Part shown: positions 53,748 through 63,378 of the stretch, piece by piece
How positions within the stretch are numbered: the first letter of the stretch is position 1
How the letters are laid out: each line of letters begins with the position of its first letter
Assembly (NCBI RefSeq): GCF_018310695.1
Contig: NZ_JAGXCY010000022.1
Span: 1 to 64,000, forward strand
DNA length: 64,000 nucleotides
Reading direction: 5' to 3'
Source of the DNA: Paenibacillus sp. Marseille-Q4541
Lineage (GTDB): Bacteria > Bacillota > Bacilli > Paenibacillales > Paenibacillaceae
Notes under the pieces: model-generated
The model's database searches: none
Seen by the model: the letters and a program-made list of their open reading frames with translations, nothing else
Told to the model about the DNA's origin: nothing
Position numbers and translations under genes: made by a program

Positions 53748-55562
53748 ATGATTCGACGAAAGCACTCTCAAACCATTGCAGCAAAAATTCGAAATACCGT
53801 ACTGCTGATTCTGTTGCTAGCCGCTGTCCTCTTCAGTACAAGCCTCTATCTACTGTCCATGAATATCATCAACAGCTACGCTATGCCTCACATTGAGAAG
53901 AATTTGGGGAATACCACAATGGATATTTATCGAAATCTCGATTCAACGCAGGCTCAGCAAGTAAAGCAGAATGCTTCTTCCAGCTCAGGAGCTGCCCTGA
54001 CACTTGGCTCTTATCTGGGTGAGAAACGAAAAGCTCATGAGAATGATGTAAGTGATATTTTTATCGCGGATGTAGATAACGAGAAAAAGGAAATGACCCT
54101 AATCGCAGTAAGCCCTGGGTCCGTTTATAAAACAGGAGACAAGCTCCCCCTCCAGCCAGAAATGGCAGAATCGATCCAAGGAGAAGTAAAGATCACCGAA
54201 CTTTACAAAAATAGTTCTGGTACGCACAAAAGCGCATTTATCCCAATTCCGGGAAGTAGTATGCTCCTTACTGTCAATATGGATGCTTCTTTTGTCCAAA
54301 GTAAGACGAATCAAATCATTTGGATCTGCCTGGTTATTACCCTTTTAACAGTTATTATAGGATGGATAATTACGACATTTGTTATACGCAAAATCACAGC
54401 ACCTATTGTAAGCTTAGTAAAACATAGTAATTCGATAGCACAAGGGAACTTAGCTACTGAAATACATATTCAAGGTAATGATGAAGTATCCCAGCTCGCT
54501 TCAAGTTTTAAGCAAATGGCAGACAATCTCAAAGTCATGATCTCTCAAGTACTTCAAACCTCCGAAGAAGTAGTGTCAGGTTCGAATCAGCTCAGCAGTG
54601 GTGTGAAACAGATGGATTATATCTTAAGCAGTGCCTCGCAACACGCTGCCGTTGCTGAGAAGGGCAGCTCAACACTTGCATCCAGCAGTGCAGAGAACGC
54701 TAGAGCCATGGAAGAAATCACATATGGAATACAACATATTGCCTCTTCTGCCTCTGATGTATCTGAACAGATGAACACTGCATCCGAAGAAGCCATTAAA
54801 GGAAATCAACTTGCACAAGGTGCTATTAATCAAATGCAGCATGTAGAAAGAACCGCTTCACATTCGCTCATGCGAATTCAGTCTCTGAATGAACGTTCCG
54901 AGATGGCAGGTAAAGTGGTTACTAGCATTTTCGATATCACAAGACAAATTCAGATGTTATCTCTGAATGCTTCGATAGAAGCTGCTCGTGCAGGAGAACA
55001 CGGACGCGGATTTGCCGTCGTTGCAGGGGAAGTCCGGAAGCTAGCTGAGCAATCCAAAACGGCTACAGAGGAAATTTCTATATACTTAAAAGCAATACAA
55101 AAAGATACGAAAGAATCTGTAGAATCTATGAATCAGGTGAGTTCAGAAATCACTTCTGGTACTACACTTGTCGGACAAGCAGGAGTAGCATTTCATGAAC
55201 TGATGAAACTCATTCAGAAAGTAAACTTGACTATTCAGGCAGTATCAGCCGCTACTCAGCAAGTTTCAGCAAGTGCTGAAGAAGTATCCGCCTCTGTAGA
55301 GGAAACTGCGGACATTACTTCTAAATCAAGAGAAAGCATGCTCCTCATTGTAGAGAATTCAAACGAACAGCTTGATCAGATGAAACACTATTCCAAAACC
55401 GCTATTCATCTTCAGGAACAAGCACAAGAACTGCAAACAGCGGTTCAGCGATTCAGACTACATATGGAAGATCAAAATGTGGAATTGGCGGAAGAACTCG
55501 TATTGGACGAAGTCATTGAACAAGACAAAGAAACGAATCTTACAGATTCAAGCTCAACCTAA
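53748..55562 (+). CDS. Methyl-accepting chemotaxis protein
   Basis: 604 residues. N-terminal membrane helix (VLLILLLAAVLFSTSLYLL), an extracytoplasmic sensor of about 150 residues, second helix (IIWICLVITLLTVIIGWIIT), HAMP linker (APIVSLVKHSNSIAQGN) and a long coiled-coil signalling domain with the hairpin tip IEAARAGEHGRGFAVVAGEVRKLAEQS. Couples ligand sensing to CheA/CheW. AAAGGAG precedes the ATG at 53748. Ligand unknown. Confidence 0.92.
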   Translation: MIRRKHSQTIAAKIRNTVLLILLLAAVLFSTSLYLLSMNIINSYAMPHIEKNLGNTTMDIYRNLDSTQAQQVKQNASSSSGAALTLGSYLGEKRKAHENDVSDIFIADVDNEKKEMTLIAVSPGSVYKTGDKLPLQPEMAESIQGEVKITELYKNSSGTHKSAFIPIPGSSMLLTVNMDASFVQSKTNQIIWICLVITLLTVIIGWIITTFVIRKITAPIVSLVKHSNSIAQGNLATEIHIQGNDEVSQLASSFKQMADNLKVMISQVLQTSEEVVSGSNQLSSGVKQMDYILSSASQHAAVAEKGSSTLASSSAENARAMEEITYGIQHIASSASDVSEQMNTASEEAIKGNQLAQGAINQMQHVERTASHSLMRIQSLNERSEMAGKVVTSIFDITRQIQMLSLNASIEAARAGEHGRGFAVVAGEVRKLAEQSKTATEEISIYLKAIQKDTKESVESMNQVSSEITSGTTLVGQAGVAFHELMKLIQKVNLTIQAVSAATQQVSASAEEVSASVEETADITSKSRESMLLIVENSNEQLDQMKHYSKTAIHLQEQAQELQTAVQRFRLHMEDQNVELAEELVLDEVIEQDKETNLTDSSST

Positions 55563-55590
55563 GCTAGTACACTGCAGACTCACACAAATG

Positions 55591-55644
55591 AAAAGGTGTC
55601 ATGTTCGCCGGATCTATGATCAGACAACCGTGACACCTTTTTTT
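55591..55644. terminator. Terminator between chemoreceptor and cobQ
   Basis: AAAAGGTGTCA (55591-55601) / TGACACCTTTT (55631-55641), T run; serves both convergent genes. Confidence 0.8.
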
Positions 55645-55663
55645 ATATTCTAAGTATTACCAT

Positions 55664-57313
55664 CTACTCTTTTTGTAATCCTACAATTTCGTAGATCCGA
55701 TCCATGTCGAGATGTGTGCGGACCTCCTTAGCTATACGATCAAACTCCTCTGTCTTGTATGCGGCAGCCTCAAATGTTTCACTAACAGGTTCAAGTCCTT
55801 TTCGGATGCGAAGTCCATCAAGCCAGGAACGTCTTAATCTATCGTTATCAAATAGACCGTGGAGATAAGTCCCCCACACTTTACCGTCTACCACGCCGCA
55901 TCCCTCGAAGTGAACATTCGCTGCACCTCCTAGAGCTAGTTCTGAATCTGTATCCGCATTCAGCACAAATATAGGTTTGTAATCTACGTAGGGTTCTCCG
56001 GGAACATCCGTATTCTTAGTAACTCCCATATGGATTTCATAAGCTTCTACAGAAAGCATCGTTACATCCTTTTCACCCATCCTGAGAGGATGTCCTTGAG
56101 CAATTGTACCCTTGACCCTAACGGTTCTTTTTTCCTTGGAAAATGTAGTGACAAGTGGCAGCACACCAAGGCCTTCGGCTTGTTTCGTCTTACTCTCTAC
56201 GGCATGAGGATCAAATAACGATTTCCCAAGCATCTGATAACCCCCACAAATCCCCACAAGCTGTATATCTTGTTCATTTACTTGCTCCATGATGATCTGA
56301 TCAAGTCCACGTTCTCTCAGAAAAGCCAGATCGCTAATTGTATCCTTCGTTCCAGGTAATATAATGACATCAGGAGTACCTATATCTTCTACCGTATTTA
56401 CGTAACGCACGACGACATCCGGTTCCCAGCGCAGTGCATCAAAATCAGTGAAATTAGAAATCCGCGGGTACCGAATGACGACTATATCAAGGTCTCTCTC
56501 TTTCTGTTTCCGATACTGTAGTTCATCCAGCACCACCGAATCTTCAGCTTCAATACGTAAGTCCTGAATATAGGGAAGCACGCCAAGTACAGGAATCCCT
56601 GTTCGCTCCGCAAGCCAATCTAGCCCAGGTCTAAGAAGCTCCAAATCCCCACGAAACTTATTAATAATAAACCCTTTCACCCTTGCCCGCTCATGAGGTT
56701 CAAGCAATTCCAGTGTACCTACAAGAGAAGCAAACACCCCACCTCGATCAATATCTGAAATAAGAATGACAGGAGCATCTGCCCAACCAGCCAAATTCAT
56801 ATTAACGATATCCCTGTCTTTCAGATTAATCTCAGCAGGACTTCCCGCTCCTTCCATCAGCACAATATCATAACGTTCACGCAGCCGATCCAAGGCATCA
56901 AGGACGATCGTTTTCGCTTGTGGCAAAAAGGTTGTCCGATAATCCATCGCACTCATCTGCATCCTCGGTACCCCATGGACGACAATCTGTGAATGCATAT
57001 CCTTTACAGGTTTAATAAGGATCGGATTCATATCGGTTGTTGCTTGCAGACCACATGCTTCTGCCTGCACTCCTTGTGCTCTTCCAATCTCTTTACCATC
57101 TAACGTTACGTAGGAATTTAGCGCCATATTTTGCGATTTATATGGAACCGGTCTTAAACCATCCTGTAAAAAAATGCGGCATAGCGCCGTTGTAACAATA
57201 CTTTTTCCTACATCAGACGCCGTGCCCTGAAGCATGAGAACTGCCGCTCTGTCCTGCTTTATCTGTTCGAGAGCTTTACGTTCGGCGTATGTATCTCTAT
57301 TTTCCATGATCAT
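55664..57313 (-). CDS. cobQ: Cobyric acid synthase CobQ
   Basis: 549 residues, two domains: a DethioB-synthetase-like ATP domain starting MLQGTASDVGKSIVTTALCR and YKSQNMALNSY, and a glutamine amidotransferase domain with the nucleophile Cys in GICGGYQMLG and His in YLHGLFDN. Amidates adenosylcobyrinic acid a,c-diamide at four side chains. Last gene of the cobT-cobU-cobS-cobQ set, 48 bases after cobS. GAGAGGTGG precedes the ATG. Confidence 0.95.
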   Translation of the reverse strand: MIMENRDTYAERKALEQIKQDRAAVLMLQGTASDVGKSIVTTALCRIFLQDGLRPVPYKSQNMALNSYVTLDGKEIGRAQGVQAEACGLQATTDMNPILIKPVKDMHSQIVVHGVPRMQMSAMDYRTTFLPQAKTIVLDALDRLRERYDIVLMEGAGSPAEINLKDRDIVNMNLAGWADAPVILISDIDRGGVFASLVGTLELLEPHERARVKGFIINKFRGDLELLRPGLDWLAERTGIPVLGVLPYIQDLRIEAEDSVVLDELQYRKQKERDLDIVVIRYPRISNFTDFDALRWEPDVVVRYVNTVEDIGTPDVIILPGTKDTISDLAFLRERGLDQIIMEQVNEQDIQLVGICGGYQMLGKSLFDPHAVESKTKQAEGLGVLPLVTTFSKEKRTVRVKGTIAQGHPLRMGEKDVTMLSVEAYEIHMGVTKNTDVPGEPYVDYKPIFVLNADTDSELALGGAANVHFEGCGVVDGKVWGTYLHGLFDNDRLRRSWLDGLRIRKGLEPVSETFEAAAYKTEEFDRIAKEVRTHLDMDRIYEIVGLQKE

Positions 57314-57360
57314 CAGTCCACCTCTCTAGCTAGCAAAACATCCTTAGCAGCTTTTTTCTC

Positions 57361-58194
57361 TTAGTGAATAACTGTGGACAGAACGACCAGCATCACCAGC
57401 CCCACTGCTTCCAGCCCCTCATTAAGAGCCCCGTAGACATCGCCCGTAAGTCCGCCAAGACGATGACTAATATGATCCGCTGCCCATTTACCGCATGCCC
57501 ATATGAAAAAGGGAATGATGAAGAAAGCAATGATCGTTACTCCCATATTGAGACCCCAAGAAAACATTACGCCTTTATCCACATACACAGCAAACATTGA
57601 AATACCACAACAAACGAGGGAAAGAAGCAGGGTAACCCCCCCTACTCGGTAGAGCAGATCATTCTGAACCCCTGCAAACATACCTGCTAGCCCTTCCCCT
57701 TCTCTAGCCCGATCATATTTCACCATGGCATACACCATGAAGAAACGGCTCCATAGAAAGGGTAAAATAGCAGTCCCCATAAGAATGGGTTCTCCCATTA
57801 AGCTATATAAGAGTGAGGCTTTCAGCATTAAGAGCAATACACAGGCAATAACACCCATTGCTCCAACCCTACTGTCCTTCATAATTTCGAGCATCCGTTC
57901 TCTGCTTCGATAGCTGAGAAGAGCATCGGCAGAATCCATCCAGCCGTCTAAGTGGAGCCCTCCTGTAAGCCATACCCAGATCATGAGTACAAGAACAGCG
58001 GAAGGAGCTGCCGGTAAAAGAAATCCACTTACCCATGCTACACTAAAGACAACAATCCCAATACTCAATCCAACAACGGGATAGAATAATGTGCTTCTTT
58101 TCATAAGATCTGGAGTGAAGTCCAGCTCTAGCTTGACTGGAAAACGTGATAAAAACTTAAAAGCGGCCGCAGCCGCTTTCATATTCTCTCTCAT
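57361..58194 (-). CDS. cobS: Adenosylcobinamide-GDP ribazoletransferase CobS
   Basis: 277-residue polytopic membrane enzyme that joins the nucleotide loop to GDP-cobinamide. N-terminal FKFLSRFPV, GGLHLDGWMDSADALLS and DSRVGAMGVIAC motifs are diagnostic. Overlaps cobU by four bases and has AAGGAG upstream. Confidence 0.95.
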   Translation of the reverse strand: MRENMKAAAAAFKFLSRFPVKLELDFTPDLMKRSTLFYPVVGLSIGIVVFSVAWVSGFLLPAAPSAVLVLMIWVWLTGGLHLDGWMDSADALLSYRSRERMLEIMKDSRVGAMGVIACVLLLMLKASLLYSLMGEPILMGTAILPFLWSRFFMVYAMVKYDRAREGEGLAGMFAGVQNDLLYRVGGVTLLLSLVCCGISMFAVYVDKGVMFSWGLNMGVTIIAFFIIPFFIWACGKWAADHISHRLGGLTGDVYGALNEGLEAVGLVMLVVLSTVIH

Positions 58195-58745
58195 ACTTTG
58201 TACTCCTTGCTTTTCAGTTCGATGGCAATACCAGCTGTAACCAAAAATACCTCCTGACTGATCGCTGCCATACGCTGATTCAGAATTCCGGCATAATCCC
58301 GGTATAACCGTCCTAATCGATATTCAGGGACGATTCCGTCCCCTACTTCATTCGTCACCAGAATAATTAGCCCTGGATATGCTGCCACACTGCGGACAAG
58401 AAGGTTCATCTCTTCCATAATCGCAGCAGGTCCTTCCTGTTCTTTGGCAAGCAATACATTGGATAACCACAAAGTAAGACAATCTATAAGAACAGTCGGT
58501 ACAGGAAGTGTAGCTTCCATCAAACCTTGAAGCGTTTCCGCTACCTCCAACGGTTCTTCAATCGTATGCCACAGGTATGCCCCGTCTTCACGCTGTAGTC
58601 GGTGTGCATTGATCCGTTCTGTCATTTCCTGATCAAAAGCTTGTGCGGTCGCCATATAAATTGCTTCCGAAGATCGACTCATGCATAGTTTTTCGGCAAA
58701 CGTACTTTTTCCGCTGCGAGCACCACCCGTTACGAGAATGATCAT
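58191..58745 (-). CDS. cobU: Adenosylcobinamide kinase/guanylyltransferase CobU
   Basis: 184 residues. Walker A GGARSGKST at the start; guanylation His in NAHRLQREDG; TNEVGDGIVPEYRLGRLYRD near the C-terminus. Phosphorylates and then GMP-activates adenosylcobinamide. Overlaps cobT and cobS by four bases on either side, a tightly coupled operon. Confidence 0.95.
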   Translation of the reverse strand: MIILVTGGARSGKSTFAEKLCMSRSSEAIYMATAQAFDQEMTERINAHRLQREDGAYLWHTIEEPLEVAETLQGLMEATLPVPTVLIDCLTLWLSNVLLAKEQEGPAAIMEEMNLLVRSVAAYPGLIILVTNEVGDGIVPEYRLGRLYRDYAGILNQRMAAISQEVFLVTAGIAIELKSKEYKV

Positions 58746-59854
58746 GATTCCATTACCTCATGATTACTTTCTTCTTCAACTACTGGTGAATTCCCCGTGC
58801 TCCCAGAAATCCCTGCACTACTGAACGTAGCCATCTCAGCCATAATTCTTCCGGCGGCTTCAATTAAATGGAGAGATAGGACTCCACCTGTTCCTTCACC
58901 AAGTCGCATACCTAGCTGGAGCATAGGTGAAAGTTCCAGTGTTTGCAGGAGCGCGGCATGTCCTCTTTCTTCCGAAGTATGAGAAGCAATCATATAGTCC
59001 AGACATCCTGGTGCAATACGGCTTGCCACCAAAGCAGCTGCAGTCGAAATATAACCATCGATGACGATAGGACACTTCAAGGCAGCGGAAGCGATAATAA
59101 CACCTGTAAGGCCTGCAATATCAAGTCCTCCTATTTTGGCAAGAACATCTAACGGGTCTTTCGGGTTCGGCTGGTTCTGCTGTATTGCCCGGGCAATCAC
59201 ATTCGCTTTATGCTGGACACCGGCATTGTCGAGTCCTGTACCTCTCCCTGTCGCTTCTTGTACACTAACACCTGTCAAAACACTTGTAACCGCCGCACTC
59301 GGCGTTGTATTGCCAATCCCCATTTCACCTGTAACAAATAACGTAAATCCTTTATTTACAGACTCTTGTACAATATCAATGCCTGTAAGAATGGCCTGTA
59401 ATGCTTCTTCTCTACTCATAGCAGAGCCCTTTGCCATATTAGCCGTCCCTTTCCGTACAGGACGAGACACAAGCTCTGGATGGTCAGGTTCTCCGTTCAC
59501 CCCTATGTCAACACAAATAACTTCAGCCCCTGCTTGACGGGCAAGCACATTTACTGCTGCACCACCGGCAAGAAAGTTATGAACCATCTGTTGTGTTACC
59601 TCTGCAGGGAAACTGCTGACACCTTCCTCCACTACGCCATGGTCTGAAGCCATGACAATAACTGCTTTTTTCGAAAAAGTAGGCTGACTCTTTCCTGTGA
59701 TTCCCGCTAATCGAATCGTCAGCTCTTCCAGTTTTCCTAAACTTCCAGGCGGTTTGGTCAAATCGTTCAGATGATCGGTTGCTTTCTTTTGAGCATCCTC
59801 GTCCAATGCCATAATCTTCTGAACCCACTCATTTAGTTGTTGCTCTCTCTCCAT
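58742..59854 (-). CDS. cobT: Nicotinate-nucleotide:DMB phosphoribosyltransferase CobT
   Basis: 370 residues from ATG at 59852-59854 (GGAG six bases before); the first ATG at 59866 has no spacing to AAGG. The motifs LTKPPGSLGKLEELTIRLAG, MASDHGVVEEGVS, GEMGIGNTTPSAAVTS and LRLGEGTG-like RLGEGTGGVLS with the catalytic Glu are seen. Activates the lower ligand base (alpha-ribazole phosphate). First gene of the operon, with its own promoter upstream. Confidence 0.95.
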   Translation of the reverse strand: MEREQQLNEWVQKIMALDEDAQKKATDHLNDLTKPPGSLGKLEELTIRLAGITGKSQPTFSKKAVIVMASDHGVVEEGVSSFPAEVTQQMVHNFLAGGAAVNVLARQAGAEVICVDIGVNGEPDHPELVSRPVRKGTANMAKGSAMSREEALQAILTGIDIVQESVNKGFTLFVTGEMGIGNTTPSAAVTSVLTGVSVQEATGRGTGLDNAGVQHKANVIARAIQQNQPNPKDPLDVLAKIGGLDIAGLTGVIIASAALKCPIVIDGYISTAAALVASRIAPGCLDYMIASHTSEERGHAALLQTLELSPMLQLGMRLGEGTGGVLSLHLIEAAGRIMAEMATFSSAGISGSTGNSPVVEEESNHEVMES

Positions 59855-59901
59855 CTCTATCTCCATCCTTATCCATTACTTATCTGTACTTGTATATTTA
59901 G

Positions 59902-59931
59902 ATTATAACGAAAAGTGAGCAGACACTTCAA
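59902..59931 (-). promoter_or_regulatory. Promoter of the cobTUSQ operon
   Basis: On the minus strand TTGAAG (59931-59926), 18-base spacer, TATAAT (59907-59902). No riboswitch lies between it and cobT. Confidence 0.6.
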
Positions 59932-59934
59932 AAG

Positions 59935-59974
59935 AAAAAACGAAGTACCGATATAAACCGATGCTTCGTTTTTT
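59935..59974 (-). terminator. Terminator between the btu and cob operons
   Basis: AAAAAACGAAG (59935-59945) / CTTCGTTTTTT (59964-59974). Confidence 0.85.
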
Positions 59975-59995
59975 GTATGAATAAAATACCTACTT

Positions 59996-60817
59996 TTACT
60001 GTTTGCGAAGTAAAAATTGCGGCACGCCGTGGTCTGGATGCTGAACCATCACAGGCTGGACATCAAACAGTCCTCTGATGTTCTTTTCTGTTAGCAGCTT
60101 GGAAGGTGCTCCCTCTAAGAATTGTTTTCCTTCTTTCAATGCATACAAATAATTACAGAAAAGTGAGGCCAGATTTAGATCATGCAGTACCGCGACAATG
60201 GTAATGTCCGTCGCCCTTTGCCAATCGGCGAGCAGTTCCATAAACTGCAACTGATAATGAACATCAAGATAGGTCGTCGGCTCATCAAGCAGAAGAATTT
60301 CTGGCTCCTGAGCCATTACTTTCGCAAGAGCAACCCTCTGCCTTTGCCCTCCGCTCAGTTCATCCAATCTGCGTTCTGCAAGCGAAGTAAGCGCAAGCTT
60401 CTCCAGCACTTGTTCGATCTTCTCTTCTCCAGCACCCTGATCTCTGCCAAGCCAGTCTTGATATGGAAATCTCCCCATTGCAACTACATCCCTAACCGAA
60501 TAACCAATCTCAGGTAATCCGTCTTGCTGCAGGACTGCAATAATTCGTGACAGTTCCTTACGATTGTAGTCCTTCACACGCTTGCCTTTGACGTAAACTG
60601 TACCTTGAGTTGGTGAAAGAATGCCGGATAACAAATGGAGCAGCGTAGACTTACCACTTCCATTCGGACCTACAATTCCCCACCAGTCCCCTTTTTGAAC
60701 AGTGAAATGAATATCACTCAGTGCGGTAAAATCGCCATATTCCTTGCTGAGAGCGGTCGTTTCCAAGACAGGACCTGGCGGAGAGGAATTGGGATGATGT
60801 ATCCATTTTTTCGTCAT
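59996..60817 (-). CDS. Cobalamin/iron-siderophore ABC ATPase (BtuD/FecE family)
   Basis: 273 residues. Walker A GPNGSGKST, Q-loop, signature LSGGQRQRVALAK, Walker B EILLLDEPTT and switch His in VLHDLNLA. Couples to the permease upstream by a four-base overlap. GAGGAGG precedes the ATG. The riboswitch upstream makes cobalamin or a precursor the likely substrate. Confidence 0.9.
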   Translation of the reverse strand: MTKKWIHHPNSSPPGPVLETTALSKEYGDFTALSDIHFTVQKGDWWGIVGPNGSGKSTLLHLLSGILSPTQGTVYVKGKRVKDYNRKELSRIIAVLQQDGLPEIGYSVRDVVAMGRFPYQDWLGRDQGAGEEKIEQVLEKLALTSLAERRLDELSGGQRQRVALAKVMAQEPEILLLDEPTTYLDVHYQLQFMELLADWQRATDITIVAVLHDLNLASLFCNYLYALKEGKQFLEGAPSKLLTEKNIRGLFDVQPVMVQHPDHGVPQFLLRKQ

Positions 60818-61860
60818 CCGCTAATTCCTCCTCGGCGTTTCTTGTTACGATACAGTAAATAAGCAAAGAACGGAGCTCCTACAAAAGCAGTCAGCACCCC
60901 TAGCGGGATTTCCGTAGGAGCGAGTAAAGTGCGTGCCCCCATATCTGCCCAAGCTAGAAAGATGCCTCCCCCTAGAGCTGACAGCGGAATAATAAGCCGA
61001 TAATCCGGTCCTACGAGAAGTCTTACCATATGGGGAACAACCAGTCCCACAAAACCGATCACACCGGCTACAGACACGGCTGCCGCCGTTAAAAGAGTAG
61101 CTACGAGTAGAACTGACACTTTCAGCAAATCTACACTGACTCCGAGATGAGCAGCTTGTCTTTCTCCTAGTGCCAGTAAATTTAGGGATCTACCTCTACT
61201 CCAGAGAAAGATCATCCCAACTACTACATAAGGGAAAAGGATGGCCGTATAAGACCATCCACGCAAACTGAGGCTCCCCATCGTCCAGAATAAAATTTGA
61301 TTGACCGTATCCTTAGACATTGCCGTCAGAAAAGATACGACTGCTCCCAGAAAGGAATTCATCACGACCCCTGACAAAATTAGGTTGTTCGTCGGAATTT
61401 TACCACCTTCTCTAGCCAGCATCAGTACACCCCAGAGCGTGATGACACCTGTCGTAAAAGCAACGATGGGAAGCATCCATTCCCCAAGCAAAGCATATTG
61501 TAGTCCAAAATAAATCATGATCGCAGCTCCGACAGAAGCACCAGCTGAAACGCCAAGCGTATAGGGATCTGCGAGTGGGTTACGCAGCACCCCCTGAAAA
61601 CCTGCACCGGCAACGGCGAGAGCCGCACCTACTAAAATACCGAGCAGTACACGTGGTAAACGCACCTTCATAATGATTTGTTCAGATGATGTACTCCACA
61701 CGGGTTCTATAAGTTCATCCACACCTGGAACATGATTAATAAGTATCCCTGCAATATGGCGGACCGGGAGATGTACTGACCCGATCGCAAGACATAATAG
61801 CAGGGTCAGTACAAGCAGGACGAGTCCGATGAATCCGTATCCTGCTAGTCTTTTTTTCAT
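60814..61860 (-). CDS. FecCD/BtuC family permease
   Basis: 348 residues, about ten helices. Diagnostic GAGFQGVLRNPLADPYTLG, GASVGAAI and GFVGLVVPHMVRLLVG segments. Overlaps the SBP and ATPase genes by four bases each (ATGA), so translation is coupled. Confidence 0.92.
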   Translation of the reverse strand: MKKRLAGYGFIGLVLLVLTLLLCLAIGSVHLPVRHIAGILINHVPGVDELIEPVWSTSSEQIIMKVRLPRVLLGILVGAALAVAGAGFQGVLRNPLADPYTLGVSAGASVGAAIMIYFGLQYALLGEWMLPIVAFTTGVITLWGVLMLAREGGKIPTNNLILSGVVMNSFLGAVVSFLTAMSKDTVNQILFWTMGSLSLRGWSYTAILFPYVVVGMIFLWSRGRSLNLLALGERQAAHLGVSVDLLKVSVLLVATLLTAAAVSVAGVIGFVGLVVPHMVRLLVGPDYRLIIPLSALGGGIFLAWADMGARTLLAPTEIPLGVLTAFVGAPFFAYLLYRNKKRRGGISG

Positions 61861-62855
61861 TGGAACAGATCCGGATAGATCGCTTTCGCCACTTCTTTCA
61901 GTCCTTCAGTCACACGTGGACCCGGACGGCTAAGCAGATTGGCATTAATGGAGATGACCTTATCATTTTTGATCGCTGTAATTTCATTCCAACCATCACG
62001 AGCTTTAATAATCTGATCCAGTGTTTTGTCGTTATCGACAACATCGCTTGCATATAGAATGACATCTGGATTCGCATCGATGATTTTTTCTTCGCTAATT
62101 TCATTCCAGCCTTCGGTATCACCTGCTACGTTTACACCGCCCGCAAGCGTAATAATCTCATCCATGAACTCACCTTTACCAACGGTCCAGCCCGGAGAGA
62201 ATTCTACATATACTTGTTTCTTCTGATCGTCAGCGATGGATGCCACTTTGTCTTGTACTTCCTTCATATCCGCCTTCATCTTCTCGATGACTTGCTGTGC
62301 TGCTTCCTGATGATCTGTGATTTGTCCATAAATCTCAATATTCTTCATGACATCTTCTACTGTTTTCGGATCCGTTTTGAAAATAACGATGCCCAGGTCG
62401 CGCAGTTTCTGCACCGCTGCTTCATCCATGGAAATACCTGTGAAGACAATATCAGGCTCAGCAGCAATGATGGCTTCTGCATTAGGTTCATACAGACTGC
62501 CCATCTTCGGCTTGTCCTTTACCTGCTCTGGGTAATCATCGTAGTCGGAGACTCCAACAATTTGCTCGTCCAGTCCAATCGCATAAAGCGACTCTGTCTC
62601 TGCTGGAGATACGGATACGATTTTTTCGGGTGCTTTTTCAAAAGTAAATGACTCTCCCGTCGCATCCGTGAGTGTCAAAGGATACTGTGTCTCTAAACTA
62701 TTCGTTTCTGTGTTGTCCGTAGTGCCGGCACCTTGCTCGGTCGTTTGACCAGAGCCTTGTCCTTCTGTTGTTGATTCGTTACCGCAAGCTGCCAGCGTGA
62801 TTGCTAACATGAGTGATAGCAACAGTGATAACATTCGTCCATTCATTTTTTTCAT
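61857..62855 (-). CDS. Cobalamin-binding lipoprotein (BtuF-like)
   Basis: 332 residues. Lipobox ITLAAC (Cys about residue 24), linker rich in Thr/Glu/Gly, then the helical-backbone binding fold (EKIVSVSPAETESLYAIGL; MGSLYEPNAEAIIAAEPDIVF). AGGGAGAG precedes the ATG. Expression control by the cobalamin riboswitch upstream identifies the ligand as a corrinoid, more reliable than sequence alone. Confidence 0.9.
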   Translation of the reverse strand: MKKMNGRMLSLLLSLMLAITLAACGNESTTEGQGSGQTTEQGAGTTDNTETNSLETQYPLTLTDATGESFTFEKAPEKIVSVSPAETESLYAIGLDEQIVGVSDYDDYPEQVKDKPKMGSLYEPNAEAIIAAEPDIVFTGISMDEAAVQKLRDLGIVIFKTDPKTVEDVMKNIEIYGQITDHQEAAQQVIEKMKADMKEVQDKVASIADDQKKQVYVEFSPGWTVGKGEFMDEIITLAGGVNVAGDTEGWNEISEEKIIDANPDVILYASDVVDNDKTLDQIIKARDGWNEITAIKNDKVISINANLLSRPGPRVTEGLKEVAKAIYPDLFQ

Positions 62856-62914
62856 TTTTCTCTCCCTTTCCTAGTAGGTGAAGCCAATCAACGGTCTTGT
62901 CTCGTCTGAACATC

Positions 62915-62948
62915 AAAAAACCCTGTTCCTATTACAAAGAACAAGGTT
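62915..62948 (-). terminator. Riboswitch-controlled terminator before btuF
   Basis: AACCTTGTTC / GGAACAGGGTT hairpin followed by T6 on the minus strand, 60 bases before btuF, after the aptamer. Confidence 0.8.
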
Positions 62949-63035
62949 ACGTCTCGCAGCTGCTGCCTTTAAAGAAGGCGCACAATAAATATGCAAAACG
63001 TATCCTTTCCTCGAAGGATTACACGTTTACTAACC

Positions 63036-63229
63036 GTCAAGGCAGGTCTCCTGACTATCCAGGTTTAAAGTAGCAGCCGCTTCCTTCCCATTTTCGCTTA
63101 GGCGAAAATAGTGGATCTGTGCAGCCGCCCCCGGTATACAGTGGCGGGACCGTGCCGGATTTGCACCGGCTTCCCTCTTAGCCTGAAGAATTTTAATCCA
63201 TTTATTCTTCAGGACCTTGCTCGGTAAAT
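63036..63229 (-). ncRNA. Cobalamin riboswitch
   Basis: On the minus strand the conserved core is intact: GGGAAGCCGGTGCAAATCC (63176-63158), then GGCACGGTCCCGCCACTGT in the B12-box region (63157-63139), and the closing GTCAGGAGACCTGCC at 63055-63041. A GCGAAAATGGG/TTTTCGC side hairpin and a variable CTGAAGAAT/ATTCTTCAG stem are visible. The downstream terminator is a typical expression platform, so high cobalamin turns off btuF-C-D. Confidence 0.95.
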
Positions 63230-63378
63230 ATAGACTTTTTATTATAAATTCAAATAAGTCTTCATGTACTCGGATGTTCACTTCTATTGGTATCAGGTCT
63301 TCACATCTTTTGCCATTATAGGGGATAGCGAAATTTTCGACAACCGATCTTTCCCTGAAAGCTACATAAACCTCTACA

